From the NCBI GenBank assembly GCA_013399875.1, contig VXAZ01000560.1:3213789-3277788 (forward strand): 64,000 bases of DNA, written 5' to 3'. Under the pieces are notes generated by a model. It had not been told where the DNA came from and did no database searches. It saw only the letters and a list, made by a program, of their open reading frames with translations. Source of the DNA: Gymnorhina tibicen. Lineage: Eukaryota > Chordata > Aves > Passeriformes > Artamidae. Positions 46,649 through 58,402 of the stretch are shown here, in pieces (position 1 is the stretch's first letter; every line of letters begins with the position of its first letter). Position numbers and translations under genes: made by a program.

Positions 46649-47999
46649 ACAGTAATGGTCACAGAGGTGAGGAAGAAGTCAGCTGAGTACGAACATGTGG
46701 AACTCACTCACGTGTCTTGTGTTCCTGTGTTTGTTATAGGAAAAAAAGGCTGAGTGTGGGTGGGCTGAGAGCCCCCCACTCACACAATGTGGAAACAATA
46801 AATCACAGGAAGCCCTGGAGAGCCACCTGTGATTTTTAAGTGTGAAAAACCCCCTCTCTCCTGACTGTATGATTCTACCTTCCATCCTATTCTCAACCCA
46901 GCACAGGTTCCTTGGGAAGGGTCTCACAGCCCATAAAGCTCTCCCTGGGAAGGGAAGCCCATGGGTCTGAGATAACTGGCTGAAAACCCCTCAGGTCCTG
47001 TCTTGCTTGGATGATGTGGTTTTAGTCTTGACCCCACATAGATTTCGTCCCTTGACTGTTAAACCACTACGTCCAGCTTTGGCTGTCCCAGATTCCCGTG
47101 ACGCTCAGCCCACGCCAGGAATGTCACATCTTTCAGCACCCCGGTTCTGCTTCACTGACTACAGAGGGCTTCCTCTGAGGCAGCTCTTGTCTCACCCTTC
47201 CTTGGCACTTTTTACCTGCCTCTGCGCCTCACGTTTCCCTTTCCTCCCGAGATTTCCCGGCGGGAACTTCTGAAAATCCTGCATTGCCCAGCACAGAGCA
47301 GGGACGAGAGGAAGACAGGGGAGCTCATTGATCCCGCCGTGGCCAGACCTCAGACAGCGGTTTCTGTAATTCTCCAGCCTCTCCTCCGTCCTCTGGAAAA
47401 GGGGTCACCGTGTTGATTTATAAACTTAGGAACCAAATGCCTCTCTCGGGCCTGGTGGGTAAACAGGCCCAGCCTCCCCGGCAGCCTTGCGCAGCTACAT
47501 ATGGCAAGCAGAGCTCCACAAAGGCTTTTGTCCACGTTTCCCATCAGTCAGACTCTAGGAAGACAAACTGTGGCCAAGGTTACCTTACCAGTGACCCCCA
47601 GCCACTGGCCCTGCTTCAGCAGGCCCCAGAGATCCCAGTGTCCATTCCCAGCCACACACAGATGCTCTCCCCTGCCAGGCTTTCTGTCCTGGGAAACATT
47701 TCTGTCCTTTTCCCTGGGAAATGAGGGCTGAAATTAGCGGCGTTAGCCTCCGGGGCATCCCCCGGGGGAGGATATTGACCTGAAATTAGACATTTTTCAC
47801 CTTTTCCCTAGGCTGTAGGCTTTTCCAAGCCAGTTTGGTCTCAGTGCCCAAGGAGGAGAATGGCACCTCGTTGTCTCCATCACCAAGACAGATAGGAAAT
47901 GTCCTACAAGCACAGAGGAGCCAGTCAGGGACAGGGGACATCACCCTGTGCACTTCTACCATGAATAACAACCTTTACCTGGCTCTCCTCTCTGCCTGT
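46649..47999. other. Non-coding, no feature seen
   Basis: Mixed sequence. 47090-47345 has somewhat more CpG than its surroundings. The open frames at 47410-47731 show no motif. Confidence 0.45.
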
Positions 48000-48370
48000 A
48001 GGACTCTGCCCTTGCTAACTGCTTCCAAGAGTCCCCTCTGCTATCCTTATGAATATGAAATATGTGCTGCTATGTTTGCAATTATGGATGTTTAAATGAA
48101 ATCTTAATTGCAAGAAGAAAGTATTTTTAGCCATATTTACACTGCCTAGAATGAACAATGACAATCCATATTATGTCAGATGTCAGAGCATTTGTTATTG
48201 TTGCTGTTGTTACTCTTTTGACCAGCTCTTAAACCATAATTGAAGCCATTTATAGAAAAAAAATTACACTGTGGTCTCTCTTCTTCTCATTTTTTGCAAT
48301 AAAAGTCAACAAGCTAAACTCTGCCTTAGCCACAAAAGAGTTAATGTAAAGAATAACAGTGGGAACCATG
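48000..48370. promoter_or_regulatory. Candidate conserved non-coding element
   Basis: AT-rich, highly complex and non-repetitive block. SOX-type words on both strands (AACAATG, TTGTTATTGTTG, GACAAT) sit with homeodomain-like words (CAATTATGG, CTTAATTGC, CATAATTG) and a CCATATTTAC word. It is bounded by GC-mixed DNA on the left. Of all stretches in the window this has the texture I would most expect of a deeply conserved enhancer, but that is a judgement by eye. Confidence 0.3.
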
Positions 48371-49837
48371 CTCTTCTCAAAGGGATATTTATTTGGTTTT
48401 AAAGAACTTGTTCTTCATGCAAAGAAAATGAAGGTTGGAAACAGAAGAGAAACATCTGCCTGCTCCGAAGTTATGAGAAACTTTGTTGCACATTCCTAAC
48501 CTTTCTCCTGTCCTTTTGGCCAAGAATCAATTATTTTTCTTTTAAGGCAGCATATTCATATTGGGCAAGTGGGCAACCAGCACATAAGAATCACTCTTCA
48601 GAGCTAAACAGAAATGGATTCACTAAAGAGAAAGGGCAGAATATATTTTCACTTCTGGGAATAAATTTTTCAATTACCAGAGACATCTTTCCGGATGAAA
48701 GATCTGATCTTTTCAGGACTTTAAGATCTGGCTAGGCACAGGATGGTCACAGCAAACACTTAATTGCTTTAGGTTTTGGAACAAAAATCAAGAAAATGTC
48801 TTCAAAACTCTTTTGACATAATTTGCCCACTCCTTTGCATGAAAACACTTAGCAAACTGTTGATTTCTTTGAGATGGATGTTTATCTTAGCAAAAGGGTT
48901 CAAATTTGTACCCATTTCTGCTAGGGTTGGGAGTGGCCCCAGCAACACAGGTTTGAGCCATGCTCTGAGGCATTTGGGCTGCAGTGTCCACTTAGATATG
49001 ACAAGAAATGTGGAGGAAACTGGACACCAGCTCATTTTATTTACTAAATTCTATAGCCTGGGCCAGCTTGGCAGGGGAAGACTAGAATAAAAGACTGTTG
49101 AGAAATTCTAGCCTATCCAAAATGTATTACCAAAATACTTTTATGCTTTCAACAAGTCAAACTGAATGGATATTTTCATTTAATCAAACTGCTTTTCCAT
49201 CTTTTCAGCTGCCTTTCCTATCTATTTAGAGGCATTTTTCTTGAGTGGCTGAATACAACTGTAAAAACATCGGACTAAAGCACTTAAAGACACCAAATAA
49301 TGCTTTTGAGAACAGGTAGCTTTACAGAGTCCAGAAGGAAATAGCTGAAAGCTAAAATGTTTGGTTTATTCTGCAGAAGTGGGGCATAATGAAAACAGCT
49401 GGAAACAATTTCGATGGCAAGCTTCTTTTATACATCTCAACATCTCCCTAACCTCAGCATTCACCTTGAGTACAAATTGCCCCAGCAACTTGCAGTCCAG
49501 GATTAAGAAACTATTGCTTATTTAAATACAGATTTGCTGGGGATATCCACAGGAAATTTGAGGAGCTACTTGCTGAATGCAGACCATTGTTTGCGTTGCA
49601 GCAGCACGGAGCAGACTCCAGCAAACCAAGCACAGGGTGCAGGGCACGGTACAAATTTTGGAGGTGCCCTCCTGGGCTCAAATTGCCATAATTTTCCACG
49701 ATTACTACATCACCTAAGCGCTCAGATCTTCATGTTGAGTTGAAAAGCTCCTTTTTCCCCCAAATCTGTCCCAGTCCGGTGCAGCTAATACCCAAAAAAA
49801 GGGTTCTCATCGGCTGTGGCAGAGAGGAGCTGTGGGT
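48371..49837. other. Non-coding, AT-leaning
   Basis: No gene, RNA or interspersed repeat recognised. AT-rich throughout to about 49.5 kb. Confidence 0.45.
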
Positions 49838-49925
49838 TCAAGGTCACACAGGCAAGCTCTGGCAGAGCCAAGAGTAAATCCACATCTCTGGCACCAAAGC
49901 CTGTGTCACAACCAAACCCAGTGAT
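49838..49925 (-). mobile_element. MIR-type SINE fragment
   Basis: CAAGGTCACACAGGCAAGCT followed by CTGGCAGAGCCAAGAGTAAA, TCCACATCTCTGGCACCAAA and GCCTGTGTCA is the reverse complement of the MIR 5' half (canonical antisense 'aaggtcacacagctagtaagtggcagagccaggattcgaacccaggtctgtctgactccaaagcc'). Order and spacing agree well. Confidence 0.78.
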
Positions 49926-51960
49926 CCTCTCTGATCTTGCTTCTCTCTTGCTCACATAAATATTTGCATGGCTAGAATAAAACCACATTGCATTTTTGTC
50001 CCCTTAGGAAAAACAACAAGCACTTAAAATATTTCTGCAGTTTCCCCCCTCAACCTTTTTAAGGAGTTGGTGGGGAGAATATATTTCTATTTTTCTTGGC
50101 AAAGACGAAAAGAAGGAGCAGCCCAGGTGGAGTCAGGCTCCCTGAAAGCCGTTCATTCTTCAGCTCTGCCTGCCCTGGCATCACTGCAGGACAGCACAAG
50201 CACAGCTTGAGACCCAGCTCAGGTGAAGGGAGCAGGTCAGCAGCAGCAGGAATGTTTTTGTGGGAGAGTCACTTGAACATTTTCATGGGAAAATTGTGCA
50301 ATCCATGCTGGATTACCCGTGCCAACTACAGTTCACTGAAATTGACCCACATCTGATTTCAGTACAAGCATACACTGAATGTCCTGAGCAGGATTTTCAC
50401 GGAGGATGAACGTGATTAATCCGTGCCTCTCTGTCCTTCCCAGGAGCAATGAGAACAACTCACTCCCTTGAAAAGCCGTCCAGAGTCATCTCTGGCTGTG
50501 CCAGTGGAATTTCACCTGCCTGTGCCAGCAGCATGCTCAGCTCTACTACAAGTACCAGAACATGATTGCATCCACACGGAACAGCACAGGGTGGAAAAAC
50601 TCCACACTCTGCTCCGAGCCCGCCTGACCCCTCTCTTGGGAGGACAACTGGTTGATTTTGCAGGAAAACCAAGCCCCCATCCCAGAAAGGAGAGACAGGA
50701 GAGGTGCTTCCCTCCTGCTTCCCTGCAAGGGGGCAGGGGGGGAGAGGGAAGGCATGGATGTCTTCAACATGTTTGCCCATTTCAGGCCTTTATTCCTAAC
50801 ACATGTTTCTTCTTTTATGCAAAACATGTCTCTTCTGTTTTCTGTCTCCTTGATTTCATTTTAAAACACAGTGTTTTTATGGCACGAAGAGATAAAGATA
50901 CGAGGAGGGGAGGGAAAGTGGTACAAAAAGCAATTAAGTGTGGTGGCTGGTTATTGTAATGCACTAAGGACAACCAAAACCATTCCCTTTGGAAAGGGGG
51001 GGCCATTTCTCCTGCTGATATGCACAGGATTTTCACAGGTCCCATTAACACAACTGGAAACTATCCAGGTAACACTCTTGCCTCGGTCAAAGATTAGACT
51101 ATCATGCATGAGATTAATGGAAACCTTTCAAAGAAAAAGCAGCGTCACTGTGGGATCACTCCAGCCTTGTCAGCCATTTATTTAATTTATATTTGTGCTC
51201 CAAAATTCTTGTATTAATACATGAAGGCTCATAACCAAAGCAATAATCTGCTTTAAGGAGCTTTATTGAGTACATCTATGCTGAACAGCTGAGCAGAAAG
51301 AAGCACAGAAAGGCCATAGAAGTTCTGCTTTGGAGTAAATGGGTCACATAGTTTGGTTTTTATAAAATGTGCCTTGGAGATTTCTGAGATTTCAGGATAT
51401 TCACATCTGTCCATTGATCCAACCCCTGGGGCAAATACTATGGCACAACACTTCCAGGATGTTACTGTCCTGTGCTGTCCAACACATCTGGAACTGCAGA
51501 GGTCCCCACAATTTGAATTTTTTGTAGGAAGTAGAAAAGTCCAGGCCCACAAAATTCTTTTGTGAACCGTGGGTTATACAAATAACCCAATTTGAAAACT
51601 GAGATCAGGCTTTCTCAGGGAAAGCACTGCAGGCTGAGAGGGTGTGATACCACCCTCCCACCACAGGACAAACTCTTCTTGCCAAGCTGCAGGCAGCTCC
51701 CACTGAGAACATGCACCTGTATCCATGAGCATTTTTGACTCAGGTTCAGTCCAAGGCCTCCTACGCTGGCCCAGACCTTGACACGCCTCAAAAAGGCTCT
51801 GAGCCACCCCGATTCCCTCCATGCAGGAGTTTCTCAGCTGCTCCTGCTTCCAAAAGCAGCTGAACCAAGAGCCTCCTCAGTGCTCAGAAATCTCCCTGAG
51901 ACATGAGGGTCTGCCAGACTCTTCTCTGTGGTACCAGGGTCATCTCCCAAGAACCTTGCT
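49926..51960. other. Non-coding stretch, no gene seen
   Basis: Mixed sequence; overlapping frames on both strands at 50460-50960 (up to 163 codons) lack any motif. A short G-rich motif at 50729-50748 is listed separately. Confidence 0.5.
50729..50748 (+). other. Putative G-quadruplex motif
   Basis: GGGGGCAGGGGGGGAGAGGG fits the four-run G3 pattern if the seven-G run is split in two. No neighbouring gene feature is visible. Confidence 0.5.
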
Positions 51961-52075
51961 GAGCTCAGCACTGGGCGGTGCTGGTGCCGGGAAGGATTTG
52001 GGAGGCACGGTTCCCTGCGCGCCGTGGGGCCACGAGCACATTCCCGAGCACAGACAAGCGCCTCGGCCCTGGTGA
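51961..52075. other. Short CpG-dense patch
   Basis: About a dozen CpGs in about 115 bp (for example CTGCGCGCCGTGGGGCCACG), far above the local background. It directly precedes an AT-rich candidate conserved element, giving an abrupt composition switch at about 52080. No exon or promoter elements are evident. Confidence 0.35.
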
Positions 52076-52079
52076 CAGA

Positions 52080-52560
52080 AGTTAACATGAGCTGCTACAA
52101 GCTGGGACTACTTTCCATACTAATCTGGCCATAACGTTAAAACAAACTATTTCCGGACTGCAATTATTGCACCTCATAGAGAAATTGCACAACACTGGAA
52201 TTAACAACTGCTCGAGTGCATTTAATTACTAACAGATACCTTTAAACTTGTGGTTAGGAAACTGTTAGCCATTCCCAGAGCATGTGCCCCGCCATCCAGT
52301 CCCACTCCGAAGCATTTTCAGAATCTGCTGATCCATAAAACGTACCATTGGAGAAGGTTTGTTTTGGCAGGGGGCTCGGTTTTGTCCAGCAAACTAATGG
52401 TGTCCGTTAACACACCATTACATACCTCGTTAACATACTTGGCAACTGGGATTTCCCCTCAAGAATAAAGAAATCGTGTGTAAATCATAATTATTGTCCG
52501 CCTGGCAGTATCAATCATCACACACAAGGCACTTGTTCTAATTCTCTACCCACAAAATTG
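52080..52560. promoter_or_regulatory. Candidate conserved non-coding element
   Basis: AT-rich complex sequence with homeodomain-like (GCATTTAATTACTAAC, ATAATTATTG) and C/EBP-like (ATTGCACAAC, ATTATTGCACC) words. It includes a perfect 9-bp inverted repeat at 52395-52420 and two GTTAAC words. No repeat family is recognisable. The regulatory call is inference from texture. Confidence 0.3.
52395..52420. repeat. Inverted repeat with GTTAAC core
   Basis: TAATGGTGT (52395-52403) and ACACCATTA (52412-52420) are perfect inverted arms around CCGTTAAC. The octamer CGTTAACA at 52405-52412 recurs at 52428-52435. It may be a compact dimeric binding site. Confidence 0.88.
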
Positions 52561-54814
52561 TTCCTTGCAAATGCAACTGGGGCTGTCCTTGCCCATGGCA
52601 CCTTACAAGGAAATCACCGGCCAAGCCCATGTGCTGTGAGTTTGTGACAGGCAATTCCTATCAGGATGCAGAGCCGTGGATCAGGATGGACTTGTTTTCC
52701 TTGCTTAGGCCGTAGGCTCTTTTGGGATGCCTTTGGGGAAACTTTGCAGAGAAGGTTCTTTTATTAGAGGGGCTCAGCACTCGATTTTTGAATGAGTTCA
52801 GCTCCATGCTGAGACACCCAAGTTGCAAGCTGGGCTTTCAGCAGAGCTCAAAGCTGGTCCTCTAAAGCTCTGCTGAGAGTCTGGCGCTAAGAAAGGTGGC
52901 TGAGAGGTGACAGCACAAACTAGTCCTTCTCTAAGTGTGTACACAGAGGGTTTGGTCCCCACTCCCAGATCTGAGATCCAGGACTAGTGGGTAAGATTGC
53001 ATTCCTTGAGTTGATGCACCTAATCAGGCAACAAAGGTTTTCTCACATCCAAAATCATTCTCAAACCTGTAGGTCGGGCGTTTTAAAAAGGCAGCAGTGA
53101 TAAAATTATAATGCCAACAATATTGCCAGCAGATGTGGCTGCCAAGGAACATTATCTACTTCGTGGTTTATGACATAAACCGTGATAGAAAACATTTGCA
53201 GCAAGAAAGATTGGCAGTACAGGCAAGGAAAAAACTCCACTGTGCAGTTAGAACAAATAGAGGGTGGGAATCTCAGGCACTGAAATTTGTTGGGTATGAG
53301 AAGGAGTAACAACTGTCACACCCCTCTCAGCTCTGACATTGCTCTGGGGCAGAGACAGTGTGGACAATCTCGTGATCCTGCTTTTAGGGCTCTGGGACTT
53401 CCACGCTCTGACACAAAATCATGAAGTGCATGACTCACTGCCCCACTCATCCTTTCCTGGACAGGAAGGGATGGATGAGCGTTCCTATCAGCCGAGGGAA
53501 CCGCATTCCCGGCACACTCCTGAGAGCCTCTGCCCTTCAGGGAGGAAAGTGAAGCAGCCTGGACTCACCATCTCCATTGCTCGTGCACTTGCTAAAGAAA
53601 GAGAATTCCAACAGAATTCGTGCTTCCCCCACCAGCCCTCGCCCTTCAATGTAACAGTGGAAATTTGGAGGCAGTATTTAGTTATAAAAACAACAAAAAA
53701 AAAAGGAATAAGGAATTTGCACTAGAAAGATAAAACTTCTTTCACAGTTGCAGCTCGGGAGTCTCATGACAGTAAAGAATATATTTATTTTCTCTGTTTG
53801 CATTTGCACTTCCTCTCTGATTCCTTCCCAATACTCCCAGCCTGTATTGCTTGTAGAAAAAGAGATGTACTAGAGACACAACAGCAGACTGCAGTATTTT
53901 CAGGCCTTGATGGAAATCTGCAGTGTATTTTCCAGGCTCGTAAATCTCAAGAGAAGTGTTTCATTATTCTGTTCAGGCAGTGTGGAATAGCTGAGCTACA
54001 GATCCTCTCGGATGTTTCCTTTCTAGGCCCTTCTATGGACAGGCAACATTCATTTCAGAAGTGCCCTTAAATTCTTTTCACCAGCCCATTCCTCTTCAAA
54101 CAAGTTAGAACTGAAAATTCCTCTTTCAAGCCCCATACGATAAATTGCAACCTCAACATTCCAGCCTGAAAAGAGCATTTTTCCTCTTCAAGCACTTTGC
54201 CTTGTAGGTAGATGAGGACAAAAGCCATGACCTCCTTCAGCAAATCCAGGACACTGGAAGCCAAAGTAAGCAGCCTTTACAAAGTTTTGTTGTGCTTAGG
54301 AGTAACAGACACAGTTTTCTTCGAGAAAAAGCAGGATTAATTCTGATACCTTCACTGTAAGTTAATGGACGCATTAATTAGCAACAAATCTGTGAAGTTC
54401 ATATATAGATCCAAATTAGCCTTGTATTTGGTAGTCCTCAGTTCAGGATCACCTCATCCAGGCACAAGAATCTGTGAGATCCTTTAATACTTTTATATAA
54501 GTGCAAAGGATATTAAATCAGTTTGTTATTAAGCCATCTGGAAAATGTAAGTTGCATTTTAGGAGTGACTGCATGAATTGTCCAAATGCAATGCATTTTT
54601 CCAAGGTATTCTTGCTGAGGAAACAAAGGAGACATAGAAATACCTCAGAGGGGAAAAAAATCTCTTTTTTCTGATCTAAAAATCACAAGTGGCTTTGGCC
54701 AAAGAAGACCAAGAAGCTGGTGTAGAAACCAGACTTCTCACTCAGTGCAATCCATGCTCTCAGGAGAAGCCTTGCAAGGGTCCATGTTGGTGGGGTAACC
54801 ATCCTCTTTCTTTC
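52561..54814. other. Non-coding stretch with one hairpin
   Basis: No gene recognised. Perfect 11-bp inverted arms TCAGCAGAGCT (52838-52848) and AGCTCTGCTGA (52866-52876) could form a hairpin with a 17-base loop. The remainder is unremarkable. Confidence 0.5.
52838..52876. repeat. Inverted repeat, 11-bp arms
   Basis: TCAGCAGAGCT and AGCTCTGCTGA pair perfectly across 17 bases. The stem is too short for a typical microRNA precursor, and pairing does not extend beyond the arms. Confidence 0.9.
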
Positions 54815-54865
54815 ATAGAGTCATAGAAAGGCATTTCAACCTGGGAGGAAAGTGTTTCCATTCGG
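54815..54865 (-). mobile_element. Possible CR1 LINE 3' end remnant
   Basis: TTCATAGAGTCATAGAAAGG followed by CATTTCAACCTGGGAGGAAA resembles a minus-strand CR1 terminus ('atcatagaatcatagaatggtttgggttggaagg'), with the two octamers largely intact. The sequence beyond about 54860 does not continue as CR1. Confidence 0.6.
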
Positions 54866-57460
54866 ATCTTCTTTCACCTTCTAAAGCACTGAGAAGTCCC
54901 CAAAAGAGAGCCCAAAAGGTCAGCCTGAAGGAAGTGGACATACAGCAATTTGCACTGTGGTCCTTTGGACCTGCAAAGACACCAACTTCAACCACTCCTA
55001 AGGAACTCGGAGGCCAGTGGGAAGCAGGAGCAGCACCGGTCTGCTCACAGAGGAGCACAAGACAGACGAGAGCATCCTCTTTTATGTCCCCGCTGCAAAG
55101 CTTCTCTCAGGAGAAGGGAAGTAGGGGAAAGCAGGGTAAACCAATTAGGACTAATCATCAGGCAATAGATGAAGATTTGCTACACCTTTTCCATCTGTCT
55201 TTTTAGAGAAGGGTAGGCCTATATTGAAAGATGAAGTCTTTGACCTTAAGTGATGAATGAAAACATAACTGGTAATTCAAACCTGCTATGGGGGAAGTTT
55301 AAAGAAGGGCTGCCCCAAATGGCTTCAGTATGTTCAAAAGCTACTGCCAGGAACATGGATACTTTTTTCCTGTGTTTGTTGGTTGCTCTGCATTTAAAAC
55401 ATCTCTGTATGTTTGTTTTTCTTCCGGTCTTTTGTGGTTGCTTTGTAAACATCTGGGTTGGTTTTCTAGTCCTTTGTACAAGAAGCGTGTGTGTGTGTTA
55501 GTTTTGCCAATGGTTCTTATGTAACATTTGTGGGGATGAAGGAATTGGTTAAACCAGCTCCTTTGAAAAGCCATCCCAACACAAAACTATTCCAGGAGTA
55601 TCTCGTGAAATGTCCTCTCCCCCCTTCCATAACGTAGCATCAGTTTTTCCCGACTAGGTTAAAAACAGAGCCCTCTCTTTCAGCAGTGATTACTCAATAT
55701 GACATTTACTCCTCGCAATCCCGTGTTCCTGCTGAGTTTTGTGGTGGGTTTAAGTCACCGAAGGGCCCATATGTGCTTTCAGTCCAAACGAACTGGCACA
55801 GGGGAGTGCATTTCCCAAAAATATGGCCCTTGCATTTCTTCTCTACACCATGGAACACCTTAATCCAGCATTAAAAATGTTAACCCCTCCCAGAAGTGTA
55901 AGAGTGAAATTTAGCAGCAGAAAATAAATTGCTCCATTGCATTTTCCCGCAATAGATGAGTTATTTGACAGCTAAGTTCCTAACTTTTAAGCTCCTCTGA
56001 AAGCCCCTGCAGTTAATATTTTTATATTACCTCACACTAATTCTCCTCCAATAAATGAAGAGTTTTGTAGCTTTTAAGACCCAAGGAAACACTCTGTCTG
56101 TCAAACTCTACTTTCCTGTGCAATCCAGACCATAATTTTTTTAACCTAGCATTTCCTACCATAAACTTTGGGATTTTGGTTGTTCTGTCACAAGTTTTCA
56201 ACAAACCTTTGGTGTGACTAAGACCTCTCTTGTTGGTACAGAGGTCCAGCCCGTTGTGCCCTGTACCCAGTTGCTGATCTTCCCACTGCCTGAGGTGACA
56301 GCTGCCTCTTTCTCAGCCTGAGGTGAGAGTCTACATCAGTTTTTTGGGAGGTCACAGGGAGGTGGATTTTAAAGGAGAACCCCTTTCCTCATTTCCCTTG
56401 TGCTCCAAAAGGAGGAAAGGCAGAGGAGATGAGAGAGGTAAAAAGGGAGGAGAATCCGTGAAAGGAGAGCTATAAACACTGAAAGAAAAAGCTCTGCAGG
56501 AGAAAGGGAGCTGAACAGGCTGAGAGTAGAGAGATCAATATTATGGTGCTACGTGGATTGTACATTAAAATCTCTTAATGGGCTCTTTTCCTTAGGAAAA
56601 AATAATGTCTTTTCACAGGCTTTTGTGATTACAGGGTTCCCCCCTCCTCCATTCAAAAATGCCCCCACAAAGCTCAGTCTTCTTAATATGTTTGGTCACA
56701 AATGGGAACAAGCTGCACTTTCTAAATAAATATTTTATGGGGTTTTTTTCCTTCTCTTCAACAACAGAGTTCATGTAACAGATTATCTGAACCAAATGGG
56801 TTTACAGTCTCGTACTTCCCCAGTTCCTCACCAGTAAAACGACCACAGCAGAGGCAGACCACACTTCAATACCAGCACTGTAGCTGAAAGAAAATGTGGG
56901 GTTTGTTCCACTTTGAATCTGGGTCAGTTTACCCAGATTTTATTTACCATTAGACTGCTAGTCAGTACCAGATACAGCCCTCAGGAGCCATCCGTGCTTT
57001 CATTTCGCACCCGCGTCCCAAACATTAGGCAGGCAGGCAGAGATTTAGGGAAAGGGATGGATTGCTGCACAACCTGATCTTAGAGGACAGGGCTCTGAGA
57101 CAAACCTGTGGCTACCCAAGCACAGCCAGCACTCAAACCACTCAGGGTTGTACATCTTTGCTGGCTCCCTGGGGCCGGGGTTGCAAGCTGTGTTTGTCCA
57201 GATACATGGGGCAACAAAGAAGTGAAGGCCAGAAAGGAGAAAAATGGTGCTGTCACCAAGAAAATGTTATTCTGACTGTTACTGGAGGCAGAGGTAGCAG
57301 ATAAATCTGTAATGATGAGGAAGGACAATGATGGAGCATTACAGTCCTGACCTGAAATTTCCTGAGTTCATACAACATCTTAAGCTTTTTTCCAGGTCAC
57401 CAGATGATGCAGGAGGTATCTACTCTCGTTTCTTCCATTATTTTCCCTCCTATATCCCAA
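54866..57460. other. Non-coding, partly AT-rich
   Basis: No gene or RNA recognised. 55860-56160 is AT-rich and could be regulatory, but nothing specific stands out. The word GCCTGAGGTGA occurs twice within 45 bp near 56290-56325. Confidence 0.45.
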
Positions 57461-57488
57461 TAATTAACTAACTAAATAAATAAATAAA
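57461..57488. repeat. AAAT-type simple repeat
   Basis: TAATTAACTAACTAAATAAA followed by TAAATAAA: a short tetranucleotide tract, about four units plus diverged lead-in. It sits just upstream of a CR1 remnant. Confidence 0.85.
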
Positions 57489-57514
57489 GGTTTATGATTT
57501 GGACCAAATATTGA

Positions 57515-57600
57515 TAATGCAGTTCTATTGAACAGGAAGGTTGGACCAGAGGACCCACTGCAGCCCCTTCCAATATTACCCATCCTGCAATAACAGGATT
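57515..57600 (+). mobile_element. CR1 LINE 3' end remnant
   Basis: GAACAGGAAGGTTGGACCAG, then AGGACCCACTGCAGCCCCTT and CCAATATTACCCATCCTGCA, parallels the plus-strand CR1 tail 'ggaggttggactagatgacctcctgaggtcccttccaacctaaattattctatga'. The terminal octamers have decayed. Confidence 0.75.
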
Positions 57601-58360
57601 TTGAAATAGTCCAGCCAGCATCCAGGAGTTGCCCATAAAAGACTACATGACTTAATATCACATCTATGCCTGCCACGTGTGCATGAATCTAAGCCTCATG
57701 ACTTATTTCTCACTATGCTGGAAGAATTCATTAAATAATTTCAGGATCACTGGAAGAAAGCAAAGGTAGCAGAGCCAAAACTTCTGTTTCTGTCTCAAAT
57801 TAACGTTGTTTCTGTTCTTTGGCTTCATGCAGGTGAAAAGGCTCTTTCAGACAGCCAGAAATTTCCCTGGATGAAGAATAAAACCACACTGGCCGTGAAG
57901 AGGGAAATAAACACACATTGGCAAGGACCACACAAGACTAAGACAGCAAATATTGCAAGAGAACAATCCCCCCCAGCCCCCTCCATGATGCCCTGTCTTG
58001 TTCATACCGTAGATGCCAGCACAGAGTGACAAACACACTATTGTAACTCTCCGATGATGGAGGTTCTCACTCTGTTTTGAAAAACCTCGGGTGATAAACA
58101 TCATGGGTGACAGGCACCCCACCAGTGACCCCTGCAGAACTCCATCCCCAAGGTTAAAAAAACATCCTTTCGTAGTTATGGGGTGAGGCTGATCTGGTAA
58201 ACAACCATCCATCCCTTCAGCATCTTGCTCAGCAGATCTTTGCCTTCCGTGGTGAAGGCGCCTCACGAATCCAGAACCGTGGGCTGGTTTGGTGATGGCT
58301 TGATCTGCTCGTGTGCTGACCACAAAATGATGTGACACTCATATGAGCAAAAAGGAGAAC
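57601..58360. other. Non-coding, no feature seen
   Basis: Mixed sequence; a 163-codon minus-strand frame (57847-58338) has no recognisable motif and no coding signature. Confidence 0.45.
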
Positions 58361-58402
58361 CTTTGAAGGGATTAAGCATTTAATCCCTTTGAAGGGATTA
58401 AA
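58361..58402. repeat. Compact direct-plus-inverted repeat
   Basis: CTTTGAAGGGATTAA occurs at 58361-58375 and 58387-58401. In addition, TTTAATCCCTT (58379-58389) and AAGGGATTAAA (58392-58402) are perfect 11-bp inverted arms with a 2-base spacer. The inverted arm between the two direct copies is what a template-switch or strand-invasion event would leave. Confidence 0.93.

Noticed and set aside
52838..52876. microRNA precursor
   Set aside because: The stem is only 11 bp with no extension beyond the arms; microRNA hairpins need roughly 20 or more paired bases.
57847..58338. 163-codon minus-strand open frame as a gene
   Set aside because: No family motif or signal peptide; overlapped by a second minus-strand frame with equally poor features.
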